From NCBI RefSeq assembly GCF_900105045.1, contig NZ_LT629739.1, forward strand, positions 310,001-374,000: a stretch of DNA of 64,000 bases, given 5' to 3'. The notes beneath the pieces are model-generated. The model searched no databases and was not told the origin of the DNA. It saw only the letters and a list, made by a program, of their open reading frames with translations. Positions 46,014-54,637 of this stretch are shown here, piece by piece. How positions within the stretch are numbered: position 1 is the first letter of the stretch; each line of letters begins with the position of its first letter. This DNA comes from Brevibacterium picturae (GTDB taxonomy: Bacteria > Actinomycetota > Actinomycetes > Actinomycetales > Brevibacteriaceae). The position numbers were made by a program, and so were the translations under genes.

Positions 46014-47531
46014 TCAGTGAGTGGTGGGGACGGCGATCTCTTCGCCGTCGACCTCGCGGAAGGTGAAGTTCCGGCGGGCGATGATGAAGTAGATGATCGC
46101 GGCGATGCCTGCCCCGCTGAACCAGGAGAACTCAGAGAATCCGGCGAACGCGGGAACCAGGGCGAAGACGAGCGAGATCATGGCGGCCGGAACGAAGGCT
46201 CCGATGGCCCGCCAATTGACTCCGCGGTGGTAGAAGTACTCACCGTCATTGGCCTCGGTGTAGAGCTGGGGAACGTTGACCTTCGTCTTCCTAATCACCC
46301 AGTAGTCGACCATGATGACGCCGAACAGGGGCCCCAGCAGCGCGCCGAGTCCGCCCAGGAAGTAGACGATGACCACGGGTGAGTCGTAGAGGTTCCACGG
46401 CAGGATGACGAAGCCGATGACCGCGCTGATGATCGCTGCGCTGCGGAAGTTGAGGTGGCGCGGGAACATATTCGTCAGCGCGTAGGTCGGGGCGACGAAG
46501 TTCGCCATGAGATTGACCGCGACCGTGAGGATGAGCAGCGCAAAGGAGGCCAGCGCCAGGAGGATCGGATTGCCGATGGTCTGCACGATATCGGCCGGTG
46601 ACGTGATGACTGTGCCGTCGATCTTGTACTGCGCACCGGCCAGCGAGATCACGACGAGACCGAAGACGAGCATGTTGATCGGAATGCCCCAGAAGTTCCC
46701 GACCACGATCGATCCCTTCTTCTTCGCGGCGCGGGTGAAGTCGGAGAAGTTGAGGACGAAGGTGCCGTAGATCGCGACCCATAGGGACCCTCCGCCGAGG
46801 ATGTGCATCCACATCGGCCACCCGGACAGAGCGTCTTCCCGGGCCCAGGAAATGGAGAAATCGACGCGGGAGAGCATCCAGATGGCCAGCGAGACGAAGG
46901 TGACGAGGATGATCGGTCCGGCGATCGCCTCGTACTTGCGGATCATCTCCATGCCATAGCTGACGATGATGACCTGGACGATCCAGAGGAGAGTGAACGA
47001 GAACCAGCCCAGTCCGGAGAGCCCGAGGAACTCGGTGTCGGCCCACGGCTGCAGGCCGGGCATGAGGGTGATGAGCAGGACGTTGAGGACGCTGGAGGCC
47101 AGGTAGGTCTGGATGCCGAACCAGGCGATGGCGACGATTCCGCGCACAGATGCGGCAAGCTGCGCGCCGTGGACACCGAATGCGATGCGGCTCATCACCG
47201 GGTAGGGCACGCCGGTCTTATGGCCCATGAAGCCGGAGAGTGTGAGCAGGAAGAAGAGCAGTGCGGCACCGACGAGCAGAGCGACGAGGATCTGCCAGGC
47301 GCCCAGGCCGAGAGCGAAGAGTCCGAGAGCGAACCCGTAGTTGCCCAGCGAGTGGACGTCGTTGGCCCAGAGGGTGAAGACGCTGTAGGCGGTCCAGCTT
47401 CGCCCTTCCTTCTTGCTGGGTGCCAGGTCCGAGTTGTAGAACCGTGGGCTGATGCGATGAGCCGCCAACTGTTCGGGGCTCGGGCCCATCCAGGTGGGCG
47501 CGGAGTCCTGCGTGGCCTCAGTCTTCGTCAT
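46014..47531 (-). CDS. NCS1 family permease for hydantoin, allantoin or nucleobases
   Basis: About 505 residues and 12 hydrophobic segments. Family features: WTAYSVFTLWANDVHSLGNYGFALGLF in helix 1 (sodium or proton site), GVPYPVMSRIAFGVHGA, and AWFGIQTYLAS, in which the Trp and Gln (W-x-x-x-Q) correspond to the substrate-stacking residues of the hydantoin carrier Mhp1; LNFSDFTR is a further family mark. The ATG at 47531 is chosen over a GTG at 47540. It is the first gene of the permease-racemase pair. Substrate class follows from the neighbour racemase and from Mhp1 likeness. Confidence 0.9.
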   Translation of the reverse strand: MTKTEATQDSAPTWMGPSPEQLAAHRISPRFYNSDLAPSKKEGRSWTAYSVFTLWANDVHSLGNYGFALGLFALGLGAWQILVALLVGAALLFFLLTLSGFMGHKTGVPYPVMSRIAFGVHGAQLAASVRGIVAIAWFGIQTYLASSVLNVLLITLMPGLQPWADTEFLGLSGLGWFSFTLLWIVQVIIVSYGMEMIRKYEAIAGPIILVTFVSLAIWMLSRVDFSISWAREDALSGWPMWMHILGGGSLWVAIYGTFVLNFSDFTRAAKKKGSIVVGNFWGIPINMLVFGLVVISLAGAQYKIDGTVITSPADIVQTIGNPILLALASFALLILTVAVNLMANFVAPTYALTNMFPRHLNFRSAAIISAVIGFVILPWNLYDSPVVIVYFLGGLGALLGPLFGVIMVDYWVIRKTKVNVPQLYTEANDGEYFYHRGVNWRAIGAFVPAAMISLVFALVPAFAGFSEFSWFSGAGIAAIIYFIIARRNFTFREVDGEEIAVPTTH

Positions 47532-47894
47532 AGGTTTCACTCAAATCTGAAAAGCACACCGCTGGGATACCAAAATCTCTGATCACAACGCTGTGGCGGC
47601 GAGTCCTGTCGAGAACAGCGTAATCCCAGTCACAGATGGTGCGCAACGACACGTTCGCGATTTCGCCGTTAACGCCCTCTACTACAGTGATCGTTCATGT
47701 GATCCAGCCGCTGGTCACAGCCCTCGACACTGCAGACCATTGCCAATATTTTTGGCATACCATTTATTTTTCTATGTGCTCGAAAGGTCGTCCGAATGCC
47801 TCCCTGACAGCAGAGGGCGCCATCAGCCGCAAACCAGCCGATGGCACCCTCGCACGAGCATCTTCTCCTGCTTCAGGTCATGCGAGTCACAGAC
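47532..47894. promoter_or_regulatory. Upstream region of the NCS1 permease gene
   Basis: 363 bp without a gene, AT-rich at 47740-47790. A palindrome TGCCAA-TATTT-TTGGCA lies at 47741-47757, next to TGGCATACCA at 47753-47762; both could be sites for the nearby GntR protein. It is ~210 bp from the start codon. The terminator of the preceding MFS gene was not found. Confidence 0.4.
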
Positions 47895-49454
47895 TCAGAC
47901 CTCTTCTTCCACGTCCTTGGCCGTCGGGTCCCATTTGACGATGCCGACGGCGATGGCGCCGGCCAGAGGTGCACAGGCGACGACCCAGAAGACTCCGGTA
48001 CCCATGGAACCGGCCAGGATCGGGAACATGATGAGGGAGACGATCGAGAACGCACGGAGCACGGACTGATTGAATCCGATGCCGATTCCGCGCAGCCTCG
48101 TCGGATAGGACAGGGTCGCGTAATTCATCAGATTGGCCCCGGGTCCTCCTGCCTGTGCGAAGACGAAGGCCGCGAGCATCGCCACCGACACCAGCACGAG
48201 AGCACCTGTCGGGATACCGACGATGGCCAGCAGAGCCAGTGCCACAGCTTGGATCACGAAGCCGACCAGCGTAATGCGGCGGGTGCCGAACCGGTTGACG
48301 ATGCTCATGCCCAGCAGCCCGCCGATGGCTCCGAACCCGAGATTGATGACGAGCGAGGCGATGATCGTGACCAGGGGCGTTTGGTGGAACAGCGTCGTGA
48401 TGATCAGCGGCGTGCCGTAGGCGACGGCGTTGTACCCGAAGGTGGAGAAGACGGACACGCAGAGGGCGACGATCGTGCGCACGCGGTACTGCGGGGCGAA
48501 GAGTTCTGCGAACCCGCTCCACTTGCCGCCGCTCTTGGGCGCGTGCGGCTGAGATGTTTGCGACGTGGGTACCTCAGTGCCGCCGGCGTCGACAGCCGCA
48601 GTCGTCGTGGTGCTGCCCGCATCCGCGGCGAGTTTCACGTCGAGGTTGTGGTGTGAGCGCATGACGTCGACGGCGGCGCGCAGGTCGCCCTGATTGGCCA
48701 GCCATTCGGGTGATTCGGCGAGGTAGCGGCGGCGCACGAGGAGCACCACGAGTGCTGGGACTGCGCCGAAGCCGACGACGAGGCGCCAGAGGATGGCGTG
48801 CTGGTCATAGGGCAGGCTGATGAATATGATGAGGACGACGAGGTAGCCGATTCCAGTGGCGATGTACCAGGCAGGCGACCAGGCGTTGACGCGCTGGGAG
48901 CGGTTTCCCTTGCCCTTGAGCTTGGAGAACTCGGCGAGGAAGGCCATCGCCACCGGCAGATCGAGCCCCACACCGATGCCCATGATGAAGCGGAAGAAGA
49001 TGAGGACCCATTCGTTGGGAGCCACGGCACAGCCGATGGCGGCGACGACGAAGAAAACCATATCGGCCATGAACAGTTTGTAGCGCCCGAAGCGGTCGAC
49101 GAGGTATCCGCCGAAGAGAGCGCCGATGACCGCTCCGACCATGATCGAAGCGTTGACGAGCCCGGTCATGAAACCGGAGAGCCCGAACTGCTCCTTGATC
49201 GCGGTGATGCCGAAGGCCAAGGAGGAGAAGTCATAGGCGTCCATGAAGATCCCGCCGAGGGCCAGGATGATGACCGCCTTGGTCTTCGTGCCCTGGGATC
49301 CGAATTCAGCGAGGACCGAATGGATGTCGGAGGCGCTGCGGATGATCCGCGAAGACTTCGTCCCGCTGGCAGTGCCCTCCGTCGCCGAGGTGGGGCCTGA
49401 GTCGGTCTTGTCTGGTGCATGTGCCGAAGTGCCGGCAGATTCTGGACTATTCAC
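47895..49454 (-). CDS. MFS transporter, sugar/organic-acid porter type
   Basis: 519 residues. After a Ser/Thr-rich cytoplasmic N-terminus there are about 12 hydrophobic segments, with GGYLVDRFGRYKLF (MFS signature), DLPVAMAFLAEF in helix 4 and ESPEWL after helix 6, all typical of the sugar porter/metabolite branch; FMDAYDFSSLAFG near helix 1 resembles phosphate and aromatic-acid carriers. A ~60-residue central loop is low-complexity. The start is GTG; CATACT (49468-49463) is 8 nt upstream and no ribosome site is seen, suggesting a leaderless mRNA. Substrate unknown. Confidence 0.86.
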   Translation of the reverse strand: MNSPESAGTSAHAPDKTDSGPTSATEGTASGTKSSRIIRSASDIHSVLAEFGSQGTKTKAVIILALGGIFMDAYDFSSLAFGITAIKEQFGLSGFMTGLVNASIMVGAVIGALFGGYLVDRFGRYKLFMADMVFFVVAAIGCAVAPNEWVLIFFRFIMGIGVGLDLPVAMAFLAEFSKLKGKGNRSQRVNAWSPAWYIATGIGYLVVLIIFISLPYDQHAILWRLVVGFGAVPALVVLLVRRRYLAESPEWLANQGDLRAAVDVMRSHHNLDVKLAADAGSTTTTAAVDAGGTEVPTSQTSQPHAPKSGGKWSGFAELFAPQYRVRTIVALCVSVFSTFGYNAVAYGTPLIITTLFHQTPLVTIIASLVINLGFGAIGGLLGMSIVNRFGTRRITLVGFVIQAVALALLAIVGIPTGALVLVSVAMLAAFVFAQAGGPGANLMNYATLSYPTRLRGIGIGFNQSVLRAFSIVSLIMFPILAGSMGTGVFWVVACAPLAGAIAVGIVKWDPTAKDVEEEV

Positions 49455-49543
49455 AATCGCTCAGTATGGTCTGGGCGCGTCCTCGCCCGCTCCCCCGGCC
49501 GTCACAATATGTCACGGGCCGCCGGGTCGTCTGAGTTGTCCAC

Positions 49544-50848
49544 CTATTCCAGTTCGACGCCGCGCTTCTCCGGAAGCAGGAACATGGCGAGGAACTGGAT
49601 GAGGTAGATGGTCGGCAGGAGCGCGAGAGCGAAAGCGAAGCCGAAGGAGTCCGCGAGCAGAGCGATGACCACGGGCGCGAGTCCGCCGAGGGCGCGACCG
49701 ATGTTGAAGACGACGTTCTGCGCCGTGGCTCTCACCTGCGTGGGATACATCTCTGCAAGCAGGGCACCATGTCCACCGAGCATGCCGTTGGCGAAGGCTC
49801 CCATGAAGAAGCCGCCGATGAGCAGTGCAGTCGGGTCGGTCATCTGGCTGTAGACGAGGATCGAGACGATCGCCCCGGCCTGGAAGATCCAGAATGCCTG
49901 ACGCCTGCCCAGTCTGTCGGCGACCTGTCCGAAGATGAGGATGCCAGCGAGCATTCCGATCACCGTCACCGCCGTCCACAGCGATCCCTTCGTGACACCG
50001 AGGTCCATCTTCTCGGACAGATAGTTGGGCAGCCAGGCGATGATGCCGAAGTACCCGAAATTCTGCACCGTCGAGAGGACGATCAGCGCGAAGGTGATCT
50101 TCACGGTCGCTTTGTCCTTGACCAGCGCGCGGATCTTCGCGCCAAACGTCGGAAGATCCGCGGCAGCTTGGGGCGTCCCGTCAGAGTCAGATTCGGCCCC
50201 TGAGCCTTCCGGCTCCCCCGCTATACGACTCCGCTGGGACTGCACGAACTTGTCGGGCTCTTCGACGCCTCGGCGAATAACGAAGGCGAAGATCGCCGGG
50301 AAGAGACCGATGACGAACAGTGCCCGCCAGCCCCATAGGGCGATGACGGGGGCGGAGACGATGGCTGCGGCGAAGACGCCGATCTGGAATCCCACGCCCA
50401 CCCATGAGGTGGCTCGGGCACGCTGATTGGCCGGCACCGCCTCGGCGGCCAATGCCATGCCGATGCCGAACTCGCCGCCGATTCCGATGCCGGCGATGAA
50501 CCGGTAGGCGGCCATGTCCCAGTATCCCTGCGCGATTGAGCTCAGTCCGGTGAACACGGCGAAGATGAGAACGGTCCAGGTCAGGACCCGAACGCGACCG
50601 TAGCGGTCGGCCAGGGATCCAAAGATGATGCCGCCGAGGACCGCTCCGAAGAGGGTGATCGTCGACAGTGATCCTGCCTCGACGTCGCTGAGTCCGAAGG
50701 TGGCGATGATCCCGCCGAGGGCGAAGCTGAGGATGAGTAGGTCGAAGCCGTCGAGCCCGTATCCGACGGCGGCGGCGAAGAGTGCCTTGCGTCTGTAGGT
50801 GGGCGCCGAGGTGGACTCGGCAGTGGTCTTGGGCGTCGCTGCGCTCAT
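49544..50848 (-). CDS. MFS transporter, aromatic acid:H+ symporter-like
   Basis: 434 residues from the ATG at 50848; an in-frame start 34 codons earlier has no support. About 12 hydrophobic segments. GYGLDGFDLLILSFALGGI in helix 1, GSLADRYGRVRVL in the 2-3 loop and AGIGIGGEFGIGMALAAE in helix 4 are the pattern of aromatic-acid and sialate/metabolite symporters. The central loop is acidic. It is 89 bp upstream of the other MFS gene on the same strand, and downstream of the flavin monooxygenase gene, so it may import that pathway's substrate. Confidence 0.86.
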   Translation of the reverse strand: MSAATPKTTAESTSAPTYRRKALFAAAVGYGLDGFDLLILSFALGGIIATFGLSDVEAGSLSTITLFGAVLGGIIFGSLADRYGRVRVLTWTVLIFAVFTGLSSIAQGYWDMAAYRFIAGIGIGGEFGIGMALAAEAVPANQRARATSWVGVGFQIGVFAAAIVSAPVIALWGWRALFVIGLFPAIFAFVIRRGVEEPDKFVQSQRSRIAGEPEGSGAESDSDGTPQAAADLPTFGAKIRALVKDKATVKITFALIVLSTVQNFGYFGIIAWLPNYLSEKMDLGVTKGSLWTAVTVIGMLAGILIFGQVADRLGRRQAFWIFQAGAIVSILVYSQMTDPTALLIGGFFMGAFANGMLGGHGALLAEMYPTQVRATAQNVVFNIGRALGGLAPVVIALLADSFGFAFALALLPTIYLIQFLAMFLLPEKRGVELE

Positions 50849-50914
50849 GCGGGATCCTAGATCGATCGGCGGATCGGAAAATGGCCGCAGACCATTATCC
50901 ACCAGAAGTGGCCG

Positions 50915-50939
50915 GCAGATGAACTCGCAGGTCATCTGC
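50915..50939. promoter_or_regulatory. Inverted repeat between the LLM oxygenase and MFS genes
   Basis: GCAGATGA/TCATCTGC, 8-bp arms with a 9-nt spacer, in a 145-bp gap. It could be a weak terminator of the oxygenase gene or an operator for the MFS gene. Confidence 0.4.
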
Positions 50940-50993
50940 GAAATGCTCATCCACCGGCCCTGGGGTCGTAATCATGAGGTCAATGGGATCGGC

Positions 50994-52373
50994 TCACACC
51001 AAGGCGTCGGCGCCCAATCGGAATCCGGCTCCATTGTGGTCATCGGCCAGGCGCGGGCCCTGCCCGGTCAGCTGTTCGCGAACCGTGGCGCCCTCAACCG
51101 GTTCGGGCAGGAGGCCGCGGCGGCGCAGTTCCGGCGAGACGTACTTCGTGAAGCGTTCGGCGTCGGCCGGGCGGACGGCTGCGGCGATGTTGAACCCGTC
51201 GATGTCGGCCTCGTCCATCCAGTGTTCGAACTCATCGGCGATCGTCGCGGGTGAGCCGGTGATGACGGGTCCGCGTCCGCCGATGGCGACGAACTCTGCA
51301 AGGTCGCGGATGGTCCAGGTCTTGTCACCGGCCATCGTGGTGAATGAGGCGAGCGCGGACTGGTTTGCGTCGGTGGCCACGTACTCCAGCGGGTCTTCGG
51401 GCTTGGCCCCGGAGAGGTCGACGCCGGTCCAGCCGCCGAAGAGGGAGAGTGCGGATTCGGTGTCGACGTAGCGTGTGTAGTCGGCGAGCCTGGCCTCGGC
51501 GGCTTCGTCGGTGTCGTCGACGACGACGGTCGCGAGCGCGAAGATCTTCACGCTGTCGCGGGCCCGTCCTCGTTCTTCGAGACCGTCGCGGACCTTGTCG
51601 ACCCAGGTGCGCAGGATCTGTGGTGTGGGTCCGGAGAAGAAGATCGCCTCGGCGTGGTCGAGGGCGAACTCCTGCCCGCGTTTGGATGCGCCTGCCTGGA
51701 ACAGAAGTGGTGTTCCCTGTGGCCCGGGCACGGCGAGCGCCTGGCCGGGGACGGTGAAGAACTTGCCCTCGTGGTTGATGTCGTGAACCTGTTCGGGGTC
51801 GACGAAGACGTTGGCCTCGGCATCGGCGCGCAGAGCCTCGGGGGTGAAGGAGCCTTCGAGGAGTTTGTACACGACGTCCATGAACTCGTCGGCCCTGTCA
51901 TAGCGCTCGTCATGCGGGATCTGACCCTTGAGCCCCAGGTTGCGCGCCGCGGAGTCCACGTAGCTGGTGACGATATTCCAGGCCACCCGCCCATTGGTGA
52001 AGTGGTCAAGCGTCGTCAGCGTCCTCGCCAGCAGGTACGGCTTTTCATAGGTCACCGAGGCAGTCACGCCGAATCCCAGCGTTGACGTCGCGGCAGCCAT
52101 AGCAGGCACTGCGACGAGCGGGTCGAGGAGGGGGAACTGAACTCCCCCACGATTGGTGACGTCAGCGTTGCCTCCGTAGACGTCGTAGACGCCGAGGATG
52201 TCGGCGAGGAACAGCGAGGAGAAGCCGCCTTCTTCCAGGGTCTTGGCCAGATCGGTCCAGAAGCTCAGTTGGGTGAATTCCTCGACACGGGAATCGGGGT
52301 GGCGCCACAGTCCGGGTGACTGGTGGACCGGGGTCATCATGTCGAAGGCGTTGAGAATGATGGGTTTCGTCAT
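50994..52373 (-). CDS. FMN-dependent monooxygenase, LLM class (NtaA/SnaA/DszA family)
   Basis: 459-residue oxygenase component that uses reduced FMN and O2. Features of the NtaA/SnaA/DszA branch are present: ILNAFDMMTPVHQSPGLWRHP at the start, SLFLADILGVYDVYGG, LARTLTTLDHFTNGRVAWNIVTSYVDSAARNLG and PLLFQAGASKRGQEFA. Such enzymes attack chelators, sulfones, alkanesulfonates or terpenoid lactones, so the substrate cannot be named. They need a separate flavin reductase; one lies 1.7 kb away at 54028 beyond an MFS gene. The ATG has GGAAAGAG upstream. Confidence 0.9.
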   Translation of the reverse strand: MTKPIILNAFDMMTPVHQSPGLWRHPDSRVEEFTQLSFWTDLAKTLEEGGFSSLFLADILGVYDVYGGNADVTNRGGVQFPLLDPLVAVPAMAAATSTLGFGVTASVTYEKPYLLARTLTTLDHFTNGRVAWNIVTSYVDSAARNLGLKGQIPHDERYDRADEFMDVVYKLLEGSFTPEALRADAEANVFVDPEQVHDINHEGKFFTVPGQALAVPGPQGTPLLFQAGASKRGQEFALDHAEAIFFSGPTPQILRTWVDKVRDGLEERGRARDSVKIFALATVVVDDTDEAAEARLADYTRYVDTESALSLFGGWTGVDLSGAKPEDPLEYVATDANQSALASFTTMAGDKTWTIRDLAEFVAIGGRGPVITGSPATIADEFEHWMDEADIDGFNIAAAVRPADAERFTKYVSPELRRRGLLPEPVEGATVREQLTGQGPRLADDHNGAGFRLGADALV

Positions 52374-52435
52374 GGGGTGTCTCTTTCCTTGTCGGTGTCA
52401 GACGTCGGCGGCAGATGTCAGGTAACAGGTTTGTG

Positions 52436-53776
52436 TCAGTCGTGGGCAGGATCGGTCAGCGCCAACTCGCGGGCAGGGTCCTTCGCCGCCAGTGCTGCGA
52501 GGAGCGAGAGCAGGCACAGCAGCGTGAGGTAGCCGCAGATCAGCCAGGGTGAGTGGCCGCCGACGACGTAGAGCAGGGCCGCGACCATGGGCATGATGCC
52601 GCCGCCGATGACGGTGCCCAGCTGGTATCCCATGTTCACGCCCGAGTAGCGGATCTCGATGGGGAACTGTTCGGCGAACCAGGCTGCTTGGGGTCCGTAG
52701 ATGGCGTCATGGGCGAGGTTCATGCCGAGGATAACGACGATGGGCAGGAAGGCCAAGGGACCGGCGTCGAGGAAGGCGAAGAAGATCCAGCCGAAGACGG
52801 CCACTCCGATGATGCCGCCGATGGTCACGCGTTTGCGCCCGACCTTGTCGGAGACCCATCCCCACAGTGGCCCGGTGAAGAGCCCGATGGCGGAGGCGAT
52901 CATGACTGCGGTGACTCCGGAGGCGGAATCGCCGCGGTTCTCGGCCAAGTAGTTGAGCATGTAGACGGTGATGAGGTAGAAGACGCTGTTCTGCGCCAGG
53001 CGAAGGCCGATCGTGACGAGGAGGACGCGCGGGTGTTTGGTCAGAACGTCACGCAGGGGTGCCTTGGCGACATTTCCCGAGGCCTTGAGCTCTTTGAATT
53101 CGGGTGCGTCGGAGACGCCGAGGCGAATCCACAGTCCCAGCGCCACGAGCAGTGCCGAGGCCAGGAAGGGAATGCGCCAGCCGAAGGATTCGAACTGTTC
53201 GTCGGTGAGCAGCGATTGCACGGTGAAGAAGGCACTGGTGGCCAGCAGCATGCCCGCGGCGGATCCGATCTGGGTGAAGGATCCGAACAGTCCGCGCTTG
53301 CGGGCCGGGGCGTGTTCGACCGAGAGCAGAGCGGATCCGCCCCATTCGGCGCCGGCGGACAGACCCTGCACGATGCGCAGGACGACCAGTGCGGCCGCGG
53401 CCCACCAACCGATCGCGTCGAAGTTCGGCACGAGTCCGATGAGCGTCGAGGCGATGCCCATCGACAGCAGGGAGACGACGAGCAGCGCCTTGCGTCCGAC
53501 ACGGTCGCCCAGGTGCCCGGCGATGATTCCGCCGACGGGCCGGGCGATGAAGCCGACGGCGAGGCTGGCGAATGCGGCCAGGCTGCTGCCGAGTTCGCTG
53601 CCGCTGGGGAAGAACTGGACGTTGAAGATCAGTGCCGCCGCGGTGCCGTAGAGGTAGAAGTCGTACCACTCGATGGTGGTGCCGGCGAAGGCCGAGGCGA
53701 GGACTCTCTTCTTCCCGTCCAGAAGCCGCCGAGGCGGCTCCTGGGTGATCGTCTCCGCTACGGAGGACTGTGGCAT
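52436..53776 (-). CDS. MFS transporter, metabolite:H+ symporter (MHS) family
   Basis: 446 residues, about 12 hydrophobic segments. FAGTTIEWYDFYLYGTAAALIF in helix 1, FIARPVGGIIAGHLGDRVGRKALL and GLSAGAEWGGSALLSVEHAPARKRGLFGS are the classic MHS (ProP/ShiA/KgtP) signatures, proton symporters of carboxylates and osmolytes. I chose the ATG at 53776 since AGGGAG lies 6 nt upstream; ATGs at 53797 and 53791 lack such a site. It follows the flavin reductase divergently and precedes the LLM oxygenase by 62 bp, so it is the best candidate importer for that pathway. Confidence 0.9.
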   Translation of the reverse strand: MPQSSVAETITQEPPRRLLDGKKRVLASAFAGTTIEWYDFYLYGTAAALIFNVQFFPSGSELGSSLAAFASLAVGFIARPVGGIIAGHLGDRVGRKALLVVSLLSMGIASTLIGLVPNFDAIGWWAAAALVVLRIVQGLSAGAEWGGSALLSVEHAPARKRGLFGSFTQIGSAAGMLLATSAFFTVQSLLTDEQFESFGWRIPFLASALLVALGLWIRLGVSDAPEFKELKASGNVAKAPLRDVLTKHPRVLLVTIGLRLAQNSVFYLITVYMLNYLAENRGDSASGVTAVMIASAIGLFTGPLWGWVSDKVGRKRVTIGGIIGVAVFGWIFFAFLDAGPLAFLPIVVILGMNLAHDAIYGPQAAWFAEQFPIEIRYSGVNMGYQLGTVIGGGIMPMVAALLYVVGGHSPWLICGYLTLLCLLSLLAALAAKDPARELALTDPAHD

Positions 53777-53964
53777 GGGGTTCTCCCTCATCGACATAGT
53801 CAGAGTTTCGTTGAGCAATCTAGGGAGTCTGCGTCGATCCGTATCGCGCCCGTGTCACTGTTGGACTTTGATCGTCACACGGGGACATAAGACGTCTCAG
53901 CGCTGTCACAGTGGGATGCGCCCGTCCGGATTATCTGTGATGATCGCAGGAGATCAGTAGGCAT

Positions 53965-54002
53965 TGTTGAGCGGAATATCTCAACAGCACAGCCCCTCAA
54001 CA
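53965..54002. promoter_or_regulatory. Repeated TGTTGAG/CTCAACA half-sites between MHS and flavin reductase genes
   Basis: An inverted repeat TGTTGAG-8nt-CTCAACA (53965-53986) and a third copy CTCAACA at 53996-54002. It sits 26-63 bp before the flavin reductase ATG in the 251-bp divergent gap. GGAGG at ~54015 is the reductase ribosome site. Confidence 0.55.
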
Positions 54003-54027
54003 GTCACGTATCACCGGAGGCAAGTTC

Positions 54028-54552
54028 ATGACGACGATCGCACGAGCCGCAGCCGTGTCACCGGACGCTCTGCGCGAGACGTTCTCGCACTTTCCGCAGG
54101 GCGTCGCGCTCATCGGCGCCGAGGTGGGCGGGACTCCCCTCGGACTCGTCGCTTCGACGGTGACCGCGGGAGTCTCACTCGACCCGCCGCTGATCAGTGT
54201 TGCGGTGCAGGCCAGCTCGAGCACGTGGCCGCTCCTGCGCACTGCACCGGCCCTAGGGGTCTCCCTCCTCGGCACGCATCAGTCACAGTTGGCCAGGCAG
54301 CTGGCGTCGAAGGACCGCGCCTCGCGCTTCGCCGGGATCGACCCCGAGATCACCGCCGATGGCGCGCTGACCATCCCAGGCGGCGCCGCCTATCTGTGGA
54401 CCCGCCTCTACAACGAGGTCGAGGCCGGCGACCACTCCGTCGCCCTGCTCGAGATCCTCGATACCGACAGCCGCGCCGATTCCGGCGATGAGCCTGACAC
54501 CGACGCACTTGTCTTCCACCGCAGCGAGTTCAAGGGCATGACGGTCTCCTGA
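54028..54552 (+). CDS. Flavin reductase (FMN-binding split-barrel)
   Basis: 174 residues of the HpaC/NtaB-like family, which reduces FMN with NAD(P)H and hands it to a partner oxygenase. Seen: LRETFSHFPQGVALIGAEVGG, GLVASTVTAGVSLDPPLISVAVQ, APALGVSLLGTHQSQLARQLASKD and GGAAYLWTRLYNEVEAGDHSVALLEIL. The strong GGAGG with 7-nt spacing fixes the start. It is divergent from the MHS transporter and the LLM oxygenase, most likely forming a two-component monooxygenase with the latter. Confidence 0.9.
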   Translation: MTTIARAAAVSPDALRETFSHFPQGVALIGAEVGGTPLGLVASTVTAGVSLDPPLISVAVQASSSTWPLLRTAPALGVSLLGTHQSQLARQLASKDRASRFAGIDPEITADGALTIPGGAAYLWTRLYNEVEAGDHSVALLEILDTDSRADSGDEPDTDALVFHRSEFKGMTVS

Positions 54553-54602
54553 CCGTCCCGTCGCCGCCAGGTGAGCCGCCCTCGACATCACCCGTCTCAC
54601 CC

Positions 54603-54631
54603 TTGACGCTGACTAGAACACGTGTTCGAAT
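54603..54631 (+). promoter_or_regulatory. Promoter with LexA-type SOS box before the radical-SAM gene
   Basis: -35 TTGACG (54603-54608), 17-bp spacer, -10 TCGAAT (54626-54631), 6 nt from the ATG. The box TAGAACACGTGTTCGA at 54614-54629 matches TCGAAC-N4-GTTCGA, the actinobacterial LexA consensus, in 11 of 12 defined positions and covers the spacer and the -10. Confidence 0.7.
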
Positions 54632-54637
54632 GTAGTC

